DNA from: Bacillus salipaludis
Lineage (GTDB): Bacteria > Bacillota > Bacilli > Bacillales_B > DSM-18226
DNA: 64,000 nt
Direction: 5' to 3'
Assembly (NCBI RefSeq): GCF_004358205.1
Contig: NZ_SMYO01000010.1
Span: 166,457 to 230,456 of the forward strand
Shown: piece by piece, positions 17,302-25,607 of the stretch
How the letters are laid out: each line of letters opens with the position of its first letter
Position numbering within the stretch: position 1 is the first letter of the stretch
Made by a program: the position numbers and the translations under genes
The notes under the pieces: model-generated
Databases searched by the model: none
Seen by the model: the letters and a program-made list of their open reading frames with translations, nothing else
Told to the model about the DNA's origin: nothing

Positions 17302-17362
17302 ATTCGGAATATAAAATAAATTAAAAATATAAGAAAAGGGCATAAAATCAACGTTTATATAC

Positions 17363-17379
17363 TTGGCACACTTATTGCA
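17363..17379 (+). promoter_or_regulatory. Sigma-54 (-24/-12) promoter of the N-demethylase operon
   Basis: TTGGCACACTTATTGCA matches the consensus TGGCAC-N5-TTGCA, with GG (17365-17366) and GC (17377-17378) exactly 10 bp apart. It lies 35 bp upstream of the start codon. Confidence 0.92.
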
Positions 17380-17413
17380 ATATCATTTAGTAAATATCAA
17401 AGGAGGAGTTTAT

Positions 17414-18400
17414 ATGTACGAATCTACTAATCTTGATCTGTTTCCATACCCTTTTCATACCATTAAGGAAGGGACCAACTATCGGTATTCAAATGATTTA
17501 AGAAAACTTGAAAAGGATCGAATGAATTGCGTTAAAATTACACCAGAATATGAAAAACAAATCAAAAGAAAAAGAGAACTACTTATTGAACAACCTGAAG
17601 TAAGGTTCCAATCCTATCCACATACAATGGAAATGCAATGGGAAGTAGCAGAAATGCTCATGAATATGGCGGTTGATGCCTACCCTGAGCACTTCCAGCT
17701 AGAAAAGAACGGCAATCATTGGACTTTTCATAATTTAATCTTAAATGAAACGGAATCTTTCATTTTTGGTGATGCTTCTAGCATCGAGCTTGAACCGCTT
17801 GATTTAATTGGCCGTCATTTCACTACTGATTTTGTATTAATGGTGGTGAGAGATGACAATCTTTATTTAGAAGTTGCCCAGGAATCCTATGCAGCCTTAT
17901 TCTCCCCGCACTGGAATAAAGGGATGTCATTTGACGAAATTCACGGACCTGTACCATTTGTGTCGCGCACAGGGGTACCGCTAGCTGAAAGAGTTCGTAA
18001 TTTCTTAATCCGTAATGTTTTACCAGGTGAGCCTTGGACGAGAATCAACTGGAATCTAATGGCAAATCGTTGGGATGTTAACTATGAAACATTTGATACA
18101 TGGGGACCAACACGCTTTTTAGTTAATTCAGAAAACGCTGGTGAACTAGTAAGACTTCGTGTAGAAGAACAATTTTTCTATCGTATGCCAAGAAGTAATG
18201 CTGTTTTATTCGTCTTAAATACTCAATTTCTGGCAATGAAAGATTTGCCATTAAGACCAGAATGGCTAAAGCAGACCTACTCGATTTTATCCGATATTCC
18301 AAAGCCTATGGCTGATTATAAAGGATTTACACCATTTATTGAACCAACAGTAGAATATTTGAAAAACTTAGTTGAAAAAGTAAGTTTGCAAACTAACTAG
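17414..18400 (+). CDS. Heme-dependent oxidative N-demethylase (DUF3445), catalytic subunit
   Basis: 328 aa. Conserved DUF3445 stretches are visible: 'FQSYPHTMEMQWEVAEML', 'RNVLPGEPWTRINWNL', and 'LRVEEQFFYRMPRSNAVLFV' near the end. The family is related to the DmmD-type subunit of dimethylamine monooxygenase and to a structurally known heme-dependent N-demethylase; it removes a methyl group from a secondary or tertiary amine, giving formaldehyde. ATG at 17414 follows AGGAGG. The open frame extends upstream to a TTG, but that TTG is part of the sigma-54 promoter. It is the first gene of a four-gene operon. The natural substrate is unknown. Confidence 0.88.
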   Translation: MYESTNLDLFPYPFHTIKEGTNYRYSNDLRKLEKDRMNCVKITPEYEKQIKRKRELLIEQPEVRFQSYPHTMEMQWEVAEMLMNMAVDAYPEHFQLEKNGNHWTFHNLILNETESFIFGDASSIELEPLDLIGRHFTTDFVLMVVRDDNLYLEVAQESYAALFSPHWNKGMSFDEIHGPVPFVSRTGVPLAERVRNFLIRNVLPGEPWTRINWNLMANRWDVNYETFDTWGPTRFLVNSENAGELVRLRVEEQFFYRMPRSNAVLFVLNTQFLAMKDLPLRPEWLKQTYSILSDIPKPMADYKGFTPFIEPTVEYLKNLVEKVSLQTN

Positions 18401-18426
18401 GGTCGCAAAGATGGAGGTATGTAAAA

Positions 18427-18945
18427 GTGGTATACAACAGTCCGGTATTATACGATCAATCAAAAACCATTGTAGAAAAATTCACTGTAAGACAGGATAG
18501 AAGAAAATTACTTATTATTTCTGCAGAACCAAAAGAAGCAGAAAACATCCAATCATTTATTAATGAAATAAATGGGCAAAAAGATTATGAGCGAATTGAA
18601 TTGAATGATGAACTCCAATTAAAGAATATCAAAGAAGTATTTGATAGGCAAAAAATGGGGACACAACTTTATATTTCAGCTAAATGGGATAATGCCGTTA
18701 CAATTTTCACAGCGGCAATAGAGGCTGGTTTTTCAGAAGATGAAATTCAACTGCTAATTTCAGGTAAGAGGAGACGTTATGTTTATTGCATAAAATGTTT
18801 TCATTTACAAGAAGTTGAGGCAAAAGAAACGGACACCATCTGTCATCATTGCCAAATCAGCTTAGAAATTGGCCCCTTTTACTCGAAAGAGCGAAAAGGA
18901 TATATTGGATATCCTTACAATCCTGCTTTCGTCCTATCAAAGTAA
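18427..18945 (+). CDS. Dimethylamine monooxygenase subunit DmmA-like protein
   Basis: 172 aa. The C-terminal third carries two CxxC pairs (C121/C124 in 'YVYCIKCFHL', C139/C142 in 'TICHHCQI'), then 'GPFYSKERKGYIGYP', as in the DmmA family. The cysteines probably bind zinc or an Fe-S centre. The N-terminal part is a plain alpha/beta region without recognised motif. The start is GTG, nine bases after GGAGG. Its position between the catalytic heme subunit and the flavin/Fe-S reductase indicates a subunit or electron-transfer partner of the demethylase. Confidence 0.8.
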   Translation: MVYNSPVLYDQSKTIVEKFTVRQDRRKLLIISAEPKEAENIQSFINEINGQKDYERIELNDELQLKNIKEVFDRQKMGTQLYISAKWDNAVTIFTAAIEAGFSEDEIQLLISGKRRRYVYCIKCFHLQEVEAKETDTICHHCQISLEIGPFYSKERKGYIGYPYNPAFVLSK

Positions 18946-18984
18946 ATATTAAATGAAAAAATTATTACAATGGGAGAGAGGTTT

Positions 18985-19959
18985 ATGAGAGCATTTGGAA
19001 ATATTGAGGTATACGTAGGAAACATAGTTCAGGAAACAAATTTTGTAAAGCGCTTCCACTTGTACCCGGTTGATCAAGAATCACTTCCCTCGTTTACGGG
19101 TGGATCACATATTGCAACATATGTAAAAAATGGCGATGAATTAATTGAAAGAAATTACTCACTAGTCAGTCATCCAACTGACCGTACTCAATATGCCATT
19201 GCAATTCGTAAAGATGACCATTCAAGAGGAGGATCTGTTTATTGGCATGATCAGATCAAATTGGGGGACCGTTTAGAAATCAGTTGGCCTAAAAACCACT
19301 TCCCTCTTGCCTTCCAAGCAGCTAAACATCACGTGTTCTATGCAGCGGGAATTGGAATTACTCCATTCATGACCATGATGGAAGATTTAACAACGGAAGG
19401 TAAATCATTTGAATTACATTATGCTGCAAGAACGAAAGAAGAATGTGCGTTTTATGATGATTTGAATGCAAAATATCCTGGAAAATGCCACTTCTATTTC
19501 TCAAGAACGGAAAATCCTAAAAAATTGACGCCAGTAACAATGGCTGATAATCGGATTGGCTCACATGTGTATTTCTGTGGACCCGTTTCAATGGTAAAAG
19601 AATTTAGGGAAGCAGCAGAATCTTATGGTTACCCAAGCCATTCCATTCATTTTGAATTATTTGCTTCGGCAGACGAAGGTCCAAAAAATCCTTTTGTTGT
19701 AAAATTTCCCAACAGCAAAAGAACAGTGGATGTTTCCGAAGAAGAAACGTTATTAGATGCGCTAATAAAAGCCGGGGTACAAGCACCTTATTCTTGTAAA
19801 GTAGGTGGATGCGGAAGCTGCGAAGTAGAGGTAGTTGAAGGAGATGTTGATCACCGAGACCACTTTTATAGTGATGAAGAAAGAAAGTCGAAGAAAGTGA
19901 TTTTAACTTGTTGCTCAAGAGCAAAAGAATCTGAAAAAGAGCTCATTTTAAACCTGTAA
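18985..19959 (+). CDS. PDR/VanB-type ferredoxin reductase (FMN, NAD(P)H, 2Fe-2S), reductase component
   Basis: 324 aa. The flavin domain has 'ERNYSLVSHP' (RNYS 56-59), and the pyridine-nucleotide domain has 'YAAGIGITPFMTMM' (GIGITPF 122-128) and 'VYFCGPVSMV'. The C-terminal plant-type 2Fe-2S domain has C271-x4-C276-x2-C279 and a distal Cys at 309/310. It passes electrons from NAD(P)H to an oxygenase, here the heme N-demethylase subunit. ATG at 18985 is chosen because GGAGA lies seven bases upstream; an in-frame ATG at 18970 overlaps that site. Confidence 0.92.
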   Translation: MRAFGNIEVYVGNIVQETNFVKRFHLYPVDQESLPSFTGGSHIATYVKNGDELIERNYSLVSHPTDRTQYAIAIRKDDHSRGGSVYWHDQIKLGDRLEISWPKNHFPLAFQAAKHHVFYAAGIGITPFMTMMEDLTTEGKSFELHYAARTKEECAFYDDLNAKYPGKCHFYFSRTENPKKLTPVTMADNRIGSHVYFCGPVSMVKEFREAAESYGYPSHSIHFELFASADEGPKNPFVVKFPNSKRTVDVSEEETLLDALIKAGVQAPYSCKVGGCGSCEVEVVEGDVDHRDHFYSDEERKSKKVILTCCSRAKESEKELILNL

Positions 19960-20031
19960 TAGCACCTTTATTTTGTAACTACGCTTTAAGCGTGCATTAT
20001 ATCAACTTACTATAAATAGGAGGCAATTCAT

Positions 20032-21528
20032 ATGACAACAGCCACTCAAGTATTAGAATTAAAAATGTTTATTAATGGTGAATGGAGACTTTCTACTAAT
20101 CAAGATTCCAATAAGGTAATTAATCCAGCAAATGGTGAATTAATTGCTATAGCTCCTAGAGCAACAATTGAAGAAACACAAGAAGCGATTAAAGCCGCAA
20201 AAGAAACCTTCGAAAGTGGTGTTTGGTCTAAGATAAGTGCACAAGAACGGGCGGATTACCTACTGAAAATTGCAGACAAAATTGATGAAAAACACGATGA
20301 ATTAGTAGAACTTGAGGTAAAAGATAACGGAAAAATTAAAGCTGAGGCTGATATTGATATATCTGATGCCGCATCATGTTTCCGCTATTATGCAGGTCTA
20401 ATTAGAACCCCAGATGGAGCAACTTATCATGTTGCGGATCCTGTGCAAGCAATGGTCGTACGTGAACCAGTTGGAGTTACAGGATTAATTGTTCCTTGGA
20501 ATTTCCCATTCCTGATGAGTGTGTGGAAATTTGCTCCTGCATTAGCAGCCGGTAACACCATTGTCTATAAGCCAGCTGAAGTCACTCCAATCACAGCAAC
20601 AAAATTAGTTGAAATTATTGATGAAGTTGGAGTTCCAAAAGGTGTTGTGAATTTGGTATTAGGAAAAGGATCTGTCATTGGTGACGTCATCGCAGCAAGT
20701 CATGATGTTGATATGGTTTCGTTTACAGGAAGTACTGAGGTAGGAAGAAGTATCATGCGAAGTGCTGCAGGCAATTTGAAAAAAATCTCTCTTGAACTAG
20801 GTGGAAAATCACCAAATATTATTTTTGCTGATGCTGATTTTGAAGCTGCCGTTGATAATGCATTAGTGGGTATTTTCTATGGATCTGGCCAAGTATGTTC
20901 TGCCGGAAGCCGAATTATTGTGGAAGAAAGCATTTATGACCAGTTCGTTAAAGAGTTTGTAAGACGTGCCAAAAATATCAAAGTAGGACCAGGACTAGAA
21001 GAAGGTTCCGAAATGGGTGCAATTGTAAGTTCAGCTCAGCTTAATACCATTCTAGAATATATTGAGATCGGTAAAAATGAAGGTGCAACATTAGCTTGCG
21101 GTGGAAATCGCCTAACGGAAAATGGTTTAGATAAAGGATTCTTTGTTGAACCAACTGTATTTATTGATGTGACGCCAGAAATGCGTATCGTAAAAGAAGA
21201 AATCTTCGGGCCTGTTGCCGTTATTCAAAAGTTCAAGGATGAAGAAGAAGCCATTAAACTAGCAAATGACACAATCTATGGTCTTGCCGGCGGTGTATTC
21301 ACCTCTGATGGTGCAAAAGCAATGCGTGTAATTAAAGAAGTCCGTGCTGGGATTACTTGGATTAACACTTATGGCCCGACCTATAACGAAGCTCCATGGC
21401 ACGGGTATAAACAAAGTGGTATTGGTTCGAGCCTTGGAACATTTGGATTAGATGAATTCCAAGAATTGAAGCAAATTAACATTAATCTTGCTGTAGGACC
21501 AACAGGCTGGTTTTCAGACAATAAATAA
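20032..21528 (+). CDS. NAD(P)-dependent aldehyde dehydrogenase
   Basis: 498 aa, full-length ALDH superfamily. Catalytic residues are Asn157 ('PWNFP'), Lys180, Glu255 ('LELGGKSP') and Cys289 ('GSGQVCSAGSR'). C-terminal motifs include 'EEIFGPVAVI' and 'PWHGYKQSGIG'. AGGAGG precedes the ATG. It closes the sigma-54 operon. N-demethylation makes formaldehyde and a dealkylated amine, so the enzyme may oxidise formaldehyde or, after deamination, the carbon skeleton aldehyde. The family resemblance is to betaine-aldehyde/aminoaldehyde types; the substrate remains open. Confidence 0.93.
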   Translation: MTTATQVLELKMFINGEWRLSTNQDSNKVINPANGELIAIAPRATIEETQEAIKAAKETFESGVWSKISAQERADYLLKIADKIDEKHDELVELEVKDNGKIKAEADIDISDAASCFRYYAGLIRTPDGATYHVADPVQAMVVREPVGVTGLIVPWNFPFLMSVWKFAPALAAGNTIVYKPAEVTPITATKLVEIIDEVGVPKGVVNLVLGKGSVIGDVIAASHDVDMVSFTGSTEVGRSIMRSAAGNLKKISLELGGKSPNIIFADADFEAAVDNALVGIFYGSGQVCSAGSRIIVEESIYDQFVKEFVRRAKNIKVGPGLEEGSEMGAIVSSAQLNTILEYIEIGKNEGATLACGGNRLTENGLDKGFFVEPTVFIDVTPEMRIVKEEIFGPVAVIQKFKDEEEAIKLANDTIYGLAGGVFTSDGAKAMRVIKEVRAGITWINTYGPTYNEAPWHGYKQSGIGSSLGTFGLDEFQELKQININLAVGPTGWFSDNK

Positions 21529-21541
21529 ATAATATTATAAT

Positions 21542-21586
21542 GAGGGTGATTTAAAAGTCACTATGTTCTAAATCGCCCTCTCCTTT
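21542..21586 (+). terminator. Terminator of the N-demethylase operon
   Basis: GAGGGTGATTTA pairs with TAAATCGCCCTC (one mismatch), then TCCTTTT. Confidence 0.85.
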
Positions 21587-21846
21587 TGCTAAAAATCCCT
21601 CGATCCTATGAAGTTATGAATAAATTATGCACTAATAACTATAAAAATAATTATCAATCCATCACCCTTCTACATTCACAGCACTAGACTCTTCTAATAA
21701 TAGAATGGTTGATGAATCTTGATAGACCATCTATGTTAAATAAACAATTCACCTTTTTCGGCCCATAAATATCAATATTTAACACATGACTTTACTGTAA
21801 TTTTGTGGTATAAAACTCCTAACGCTCATCTTAAATTTATTTTAAA

Positions 21847-21874
21847 TTTGAATACAAAATATCAAAATTGAAAT
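21847..21874 (+). promoter_or_regulatory. Candidate activator site upstream of the permease gene
   Basis: TTTGAATA (21847-21854) followed by TTGAAAT (21868-21874) repeats the arrangement at 17275-17301, with one base difference in spacing. It is about 85 bp upstream of the -24 element. Confidence 0.45.
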
Positions 21875-21937
21875 TTAGTTTTGAGTATAAGAATCTTTTT
21901 AAATTGAATTTACTGAATATTTTCAATAGTCTTATAC

Positions 21938-21953
21938 TGGCACAGTAATTGCA
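21938..21953 (+). promoter_or_regulatory. Sigma-54 (-24/-12) promoter of the permease gene
   Basis: TGGCACAGTAATTGCA: GG (21939-21940) and GC (21951-21952) are exactly 10 bp apart, a full match to TGGCAC-N5-TTGCA. It lies 38 bp before the ATG. Confidence 0.92.
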
Positions 21954-21990
21954 TATAAGAATGTATCTACTATTTTAAGGAGGCTCAAAT

Positions 21991-23532
21991 ATGCAAGAAA
22001 ATCTAAATAAAAATGCGTCAGAACACCATGATAGTGATGCTGCACAACTGGCATCCCTTGGTTATGAATCTGAATTTCGCCGCGACATGAGTCCATGGGC
22101 AAACTTTTCACTTGGATTCACTTACCTTTCTCCCGTAGTAGGTGTATATTCACTATTTGCCTACGCACTAGCACAAGGTGGCCCACCAATGATTTGGAGT
22201 TTTCTCATTGTTGGCCTAGGGCAATTACTAGTTGCACTTGTCTTCAGTGAGATTGTTGCGCAATACCCTGTTGCTGGGGGAGTTTATCCTTGGGCACGAA
22301 GATTATGGGGGCGCAAGTGGGCATGGATAACGGGCTGGGTTTACTTAATGGCTTTGCTTGTGACAATTGCCAGTGTTGCATACGGAGCTGGACCTTATCT
22401 ATCACAAGTGATGGGTTTTAATCCTTCGGTGAATTCCACGATTCTATGTGCATTAGTTCTTCTTGCACTTTCGACGATCATTAATTTTCTTGGAACAAGG
22501 GTTCTCGCAGCTGCAGCAGTTATTGGTTTTGCAGCAGAACTAATTGGTGCGCTTGTAGTTGGATTTTGGTTACTTTTCACACAAAGGGTTCACGGCCTTG
22601 ATGTGCTTTTTGATTCTTTCGGAGCTCAAGGTAGTCATAGCTATATGTATGCATTTGCAGCTGCTGGATTAATTGGAATTTTTCAATATTATGGGTTCGA
22701 AGCTTGTGGTGACGTTGCAGAAGAAGTACCAAATCCGGGTGTTCTGATCCCAAAGGCAATGCGTCGGACGATTTACATTGGCGGTGCTGCAGCAACTTTT
22801 GTTTGCCTTGCTTTAGTACTTTCAGTTGCTGATATCCCGGCAGTTATCGCTGGTAAGGATGTAACCCCTGTTGATACTTTACTAAACGCTGCATTTGGTG
22901 CTGTTGGCGCCAAGATTGTACTGGGTGTTGTGTTGATTTCTTTCCTTTCATGTGTAATGAGTCTACAGGCAGCAGCAAGCAGGCTTGCCTATTCGTATGG
23001 ACGAGATGACATGATTATCGGAAGTCGTTTGTTAAAGAAGTTTTCGGCTGCTCGTCACATTCCACCATATTCTCTGCTTCTTGCAGCTTTTGTCCCAGCC
23101 CTTATTGTTCTTGGTTCAAAAGTGTCTACAGATGCACTTACAAAGGTAATCAGTTTTGCTGCATTTGGCATTTATCTTGGATTCCAACTGGTTGTCTTTG
23201 CTGCACTTCGTGCTAGATTAAAAGGATGGAAGCCAAGTGGTAAGTATCAGTTGGGCAAATGGGGATTACCTGTAAATATCGGTGCGCTTGTTTATGGAAT
23301 CATTGCAATGGTCAACATGTGTTGGCCAAGAACGCCGGATGCACCTTGGTATGATAACTATATCGTGCTCCTTTCAGGAGTTATAGTTGTGGGTATTGGT
23401 TTACTGTATATGATGATTCATCGCAGTTACGGACATAGCGATGTGCCGTATGATATTGCGATACCAAAAAAAGATAAGCTGGATAACGTGTCTATTGGCC
23501 TTGACGTGCCGGCGGATTCGGCAAATCAGTAA
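21991..23532 (+). CDS. APC-family amino acid/amine permease
   Basis: 513 aa with about 12 hydrophobic segments. 'NFSLGFTYLSPVVGVYSLFA' and 'EIVAQYPVAGGVYPWARRLW' are typical of the amino acid/choline transporter (GabP/BAT1-like) branch. 'GFEACGDVAEEVPNP' is the conserved acidic loop. AGGAGG precedes the ATG. The gene has its own sigma-54 promoter like that of the N-demethylase operon, so it is probably the importer of the demethylase substrate, an N-methylated amine or amino acid (inference). A perfect terminator follows. Confidence 0.9.
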   Translation: MQENLNKNASEHHDSDAAQLASLGYESEFRRDMSPWANFSLGFTYLSPVVGVYSLFAYALAQGGPPMIWSFLIVGLGQLLVALVFSEIVAQYPVAGGVYPWARRLWGRKWAWITGWVYLMALLVTIASVAYGAGPYLSQVMGFNPSVNSTILCALVLLALSTIINFLGTRVLAAAAVIGFAAELIGALVVGFWLLFTQRVHGLDVLFDSFGAQGSHSYMYAFAAAGLIGIFQYYGFEACGDVAEEVPNPGVLIPKAMRRTIYIGGAAATFVCLALVLSVADIPAVIAGKDVTPVDTLLNAAFGAVGAKIVLGVVLISFLSCVMSLQAAASRLAYSYGRDDMIIGSRLLKKFSAARHIPPYSLLLAAFVPALIVLGSKVSTDALTKVISFAAFGIYLGFQLVVFAALRARLKGWKPSGKYQLGKWGLPVNIGALVYGIIAMVNMCWPRTPDAPWYDNYIVLLSGVIVVGIGLLYMMIHRSYGHSDVPYDIAIPKKDKLDNVSIGLDVPADSANQ

Positions 23533-23547
23533 ATTATTAGAAAAAAT

Positions 23548-23580
23548 AAAACCAAGGGACTGTCCCTTGGTTTTACTTTT
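23548..23580 (+). terminator. Terminator after the permease gene
   Basis: AAAACCAAGGGAC and GTCCCTTGGTTTT pair exactly around one T, followed by ACTTTTTC. Confidence 0.9.
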
Positions 23581-23607
23581 TCTAGGGTCAGTCCCCCTGG
23601 CAAAGAA

Positions 23608-24798
23608 TCAAATTTTATATTCACTCTTTATAAACTTCTCCAATGCCGGCAGTGAGCGTTCCACTTTTTCTGTGTCGATGCAATAGGCCATTCGGAAATA
23701 GCCCGGACACCCGAAACTATCGCCCGGAACCAGAATCAAATCATATTTTAATGCCTTCTGACAGAATACTTTAGCATCTTCCTCAAGCGCCTTTGGGAAA
23801 ATATAGAATGTCCCGCCCGGTTTCACACAGGTAATTCCCAATTCTACTAATTTGTTATAAATCAAGTTCATATTTGTTTCATAAACAGACATATCACTCG
23901 TTAAATCCACAACTTCGGAAACAGCAAGTTGAATAATGGAAGGCGGGCAGTTATGTCCTATGCCCCTTGAAATCTGTCCGCACATACTGACAATTAGGTC
24001 AGAATCTATGCAGGCAGGATTTACCGCAATATAGCCAATCCGTTCCCCCGGCAGTGAAAGGGATTTAGAATAGGAGTAACAGGATAGTGTGTTGTCATAA
24101 TAGTTTGACACATAAGGAGCTTCTACCCCTTCAAATACAATCTCCCTGTATGGTTCATCAGAGATAATAAAAATTTCATGTCCGTATTCTTGTTCCTTTT
24201 TGCGAAGAAGATCTGATAGTTTTTGAATGGTTGCCGTTGAATAGATCACTCCCGATGGATTGTTTGGAGAGTTAATCAAAACGGCAGATACTTTCTCCGT
24301 CAACATTTCTTCGAACAAAGAAAAGTTTACCTGAAAATCTTCTGAATTGGGAGGAACTACTTTCAGTACCGCATCTGTTATATCTATATATGGATGGTAT
24401 TCTGGGAAAAATGGAGCAAATGTCAGAACTTCGTCCCCAGGTTGTGTTACGCAGCGTACTGCATGGGCAATTGCTCCCGCAGCACCACTTGTCATAAAAA
24501 TATGATTCTCAGTGTAATTCATATGAAACCGGCGATTCAATGATTGGGCTATTTTTTTTCTGACAGAAGGAATTCCTAAACTAGGACTATAGCCGTGAAG
24601 TTCTGCAGGACTTTTACTGGTCAACAAATCCATCATCGTCTTCGTAAATTCTTTCGGAACGGGGACAGATGGATTTCCCAAACTGTAATCAAATACATTC
24701 TCATAACCTATTTCTTCACCGCGGGCTGCGGCAAATTCAGCTAGTTCTCTAATAATAGATTTACCTTTTAACATATTCTTGTATTGTTCTGAAATCAT
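23608..24798 (-). CDS. Class I/II PLP-dependent aminotransferase
   Basis: 396 aa. Fold-type I motifs: 'SLGNPSVPVP', 'MTSGAAGAIAHAVRCV', the PLP-Asp region 'NSPNNPSGVIY', 'IISDEPYREIVF', and the Schiff-base Lys in 'CYSYSKSLSLPGERIGY'. AGGAGG precedes the ATG. It belongs to the aspartate/aromatic aminotransferase group, but the amino donor is not evident. It is convergent with the permease gene. It might act on an amino acid released by the N-demethylase; the orientation gives no proof. Confidence 0.88.
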   Translation of the reverse strand: MISEQYKNMLKGKSIIRELAEFAAARGEEIGYENVFDYSLGNPSVPVPKEFTKTMMDLLTSKSPAELHGYSPSLGIPSVRKKIAQSLNRRFHMNYTENHIFMTSGAAGAIAHAVRCVTQPGDEVLTFAPFFPEYHPYIDITDAVLKVVPPNSEDFQVNFSLFEEMLTEKVSAVLINSPNNPSGVIYSTATIQKLSDLLRKKEQEYGHEIFIISDEPYREIVFEGVEAPYVSNYYDNTLSCYSYSKSLSLPGERIGYIAVNPACIDSDLIVSMCGQISRGIGHNCPPSIIQLAVSEVVDLTSDMSVYETNMNLIYNKLVELGITCVKPGGTFYIFPKALEEDAKVFCQKALKYDLILVPGDSFGCPGYFRMAYCIDTEKVERSLPALEKFIKSEYKI

Positions 24799-24924
24799 TC
24801 TTCTCCTCCTAGTTTGTTAAGCCTTTTTCATATAGTTATTTTAATCCATAAATTGACTTTACGACCAGAAAATCAATATTTCAAGAGATTCTCCAAAATA
24901 CTTTTGCAAAAGCCCTAATTAGAG

Positions 24925-24970
24925 AAAAAGAGACCCGCCCAGGAAGCAATCTGCTTTTGAGTTGGTCTCT
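24925..24970 (-). terminator. Terminator after the DinB-like gene
   Basis: AGAGACC and GGTCTCT pair around a 28-nt loop, followed on the reverse strand by TTTTTC. Confidence 0.7.
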
Positions 24971-25006
24971 ATGTGCCAATAGAATCCCCGTGGCATCGGT
25001 GGCTTC

Positions 25007-25501
25007 TTATTGAATTTTTTCCAAGTGACGGACAATTTGTCCATAATGCCCCAAAAAATGCTTAACAATTAAGTGGTCGACTAAAAATGATAACGGTTTT
25101 CCGTCAAAGTTTGGATTATAACTTGGAGCTGTTTTCACTAGATCCTCTTCTTTAACTTTTACAAGTGCTTCTTCTACTTTAGGGACTAAGTTTTGTAATG
25201 CATTTATGGCATCATCTTTATTTATACGGGATACAATCTCTTCATTTACTGCAGCTAAACGACGCACATGTTCATGATTACGTCCCCATTTTGCTCCTGG
25301 AACTACCAACAGTGCTTCCAAATCTGCAACCCAAAAATCTACAGCTTCTAAAATATGAGAAACAATTTGCATTGCTGACCATTCATTTTCAGAAGGTTTC
25401 ACATAAAGTGTCTCCTCTTCCGTATTTTTCAATATTGCTACAATATCCTCAATACCCTTTTTAAACAATTCCAATTTTTCATTTAGTACCGCTGTTGTCA
25501 T
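25007..25501 (-). CDS. DinB-fold metalloprotein, candidate thiol-dependent maleylpyruvate isomerase
   Basis: 164 aa four-helix DinB protein. The metal triad is visible: His49 in 'MQIVSHILEA' and His148/His152 in 'VKHFLGHYGQIVRHLE'. This superfamily includes mycothiol-dependent maleylpyruvate isomerase of actinobacteria and bacillithiol transferases. It lies just downstream of a 3-hydroxybenzoate hydroxylase-like gene, in a gentisate cluster lacking any other isomerase gene. It might convert maleylpyruvate to fumarylpyruvate with bacillithiol (inference). ATG follows AAGGAGG by 9 bases. A terminator separates the two genes. Confidence 0.8.
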   Translation of the reverse strand: MTTAVLNEKLELFKKGIEDIVAILKNTEEETLYVKPSENEWSAMQIVSHILEAVDFWVADLEALLVVPGAKWGRNHEHVRRLAAVNEEIVSRINKDDAINALQNLVPKVEEALVKVKEEDLVKTAPSYNPNFDGKPLSFLVDHLIVKHFLGHYGQIVRHLEKIQ

Positions 25502-25552
25502 AGATATGTCCTCCTTCAATTAGGTAAAAAATGTTCAGAATATACGGTTGCA

Positions 25553-25583
25553 AAGAAAATGCGCTAGAGTTAGCTCTAACGCG
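25553..25583 (-). terminator. Terminator after the hydroxylase gene
   Basis: GCG-T-TAGAG pairs with CTCTA-G-CGC around CTAA, followed by ATTTTCTTT on the reverse strand. The other strand also ends in T residues. Confidence 0.8.
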
Positions 25584-25607
25584 TTTTTCTTTGCGAAAAG
25601 TTGTAAA

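Larger units (their letters stand above)
21587..21990. other. 400-bp intergenic region before the permease gene
   Basis: A/T-rich. It contains the sigma-54 promoter and upstream sites listed separately. No reading frame of interest and no further structure was recognised. Confidence 0.6.
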
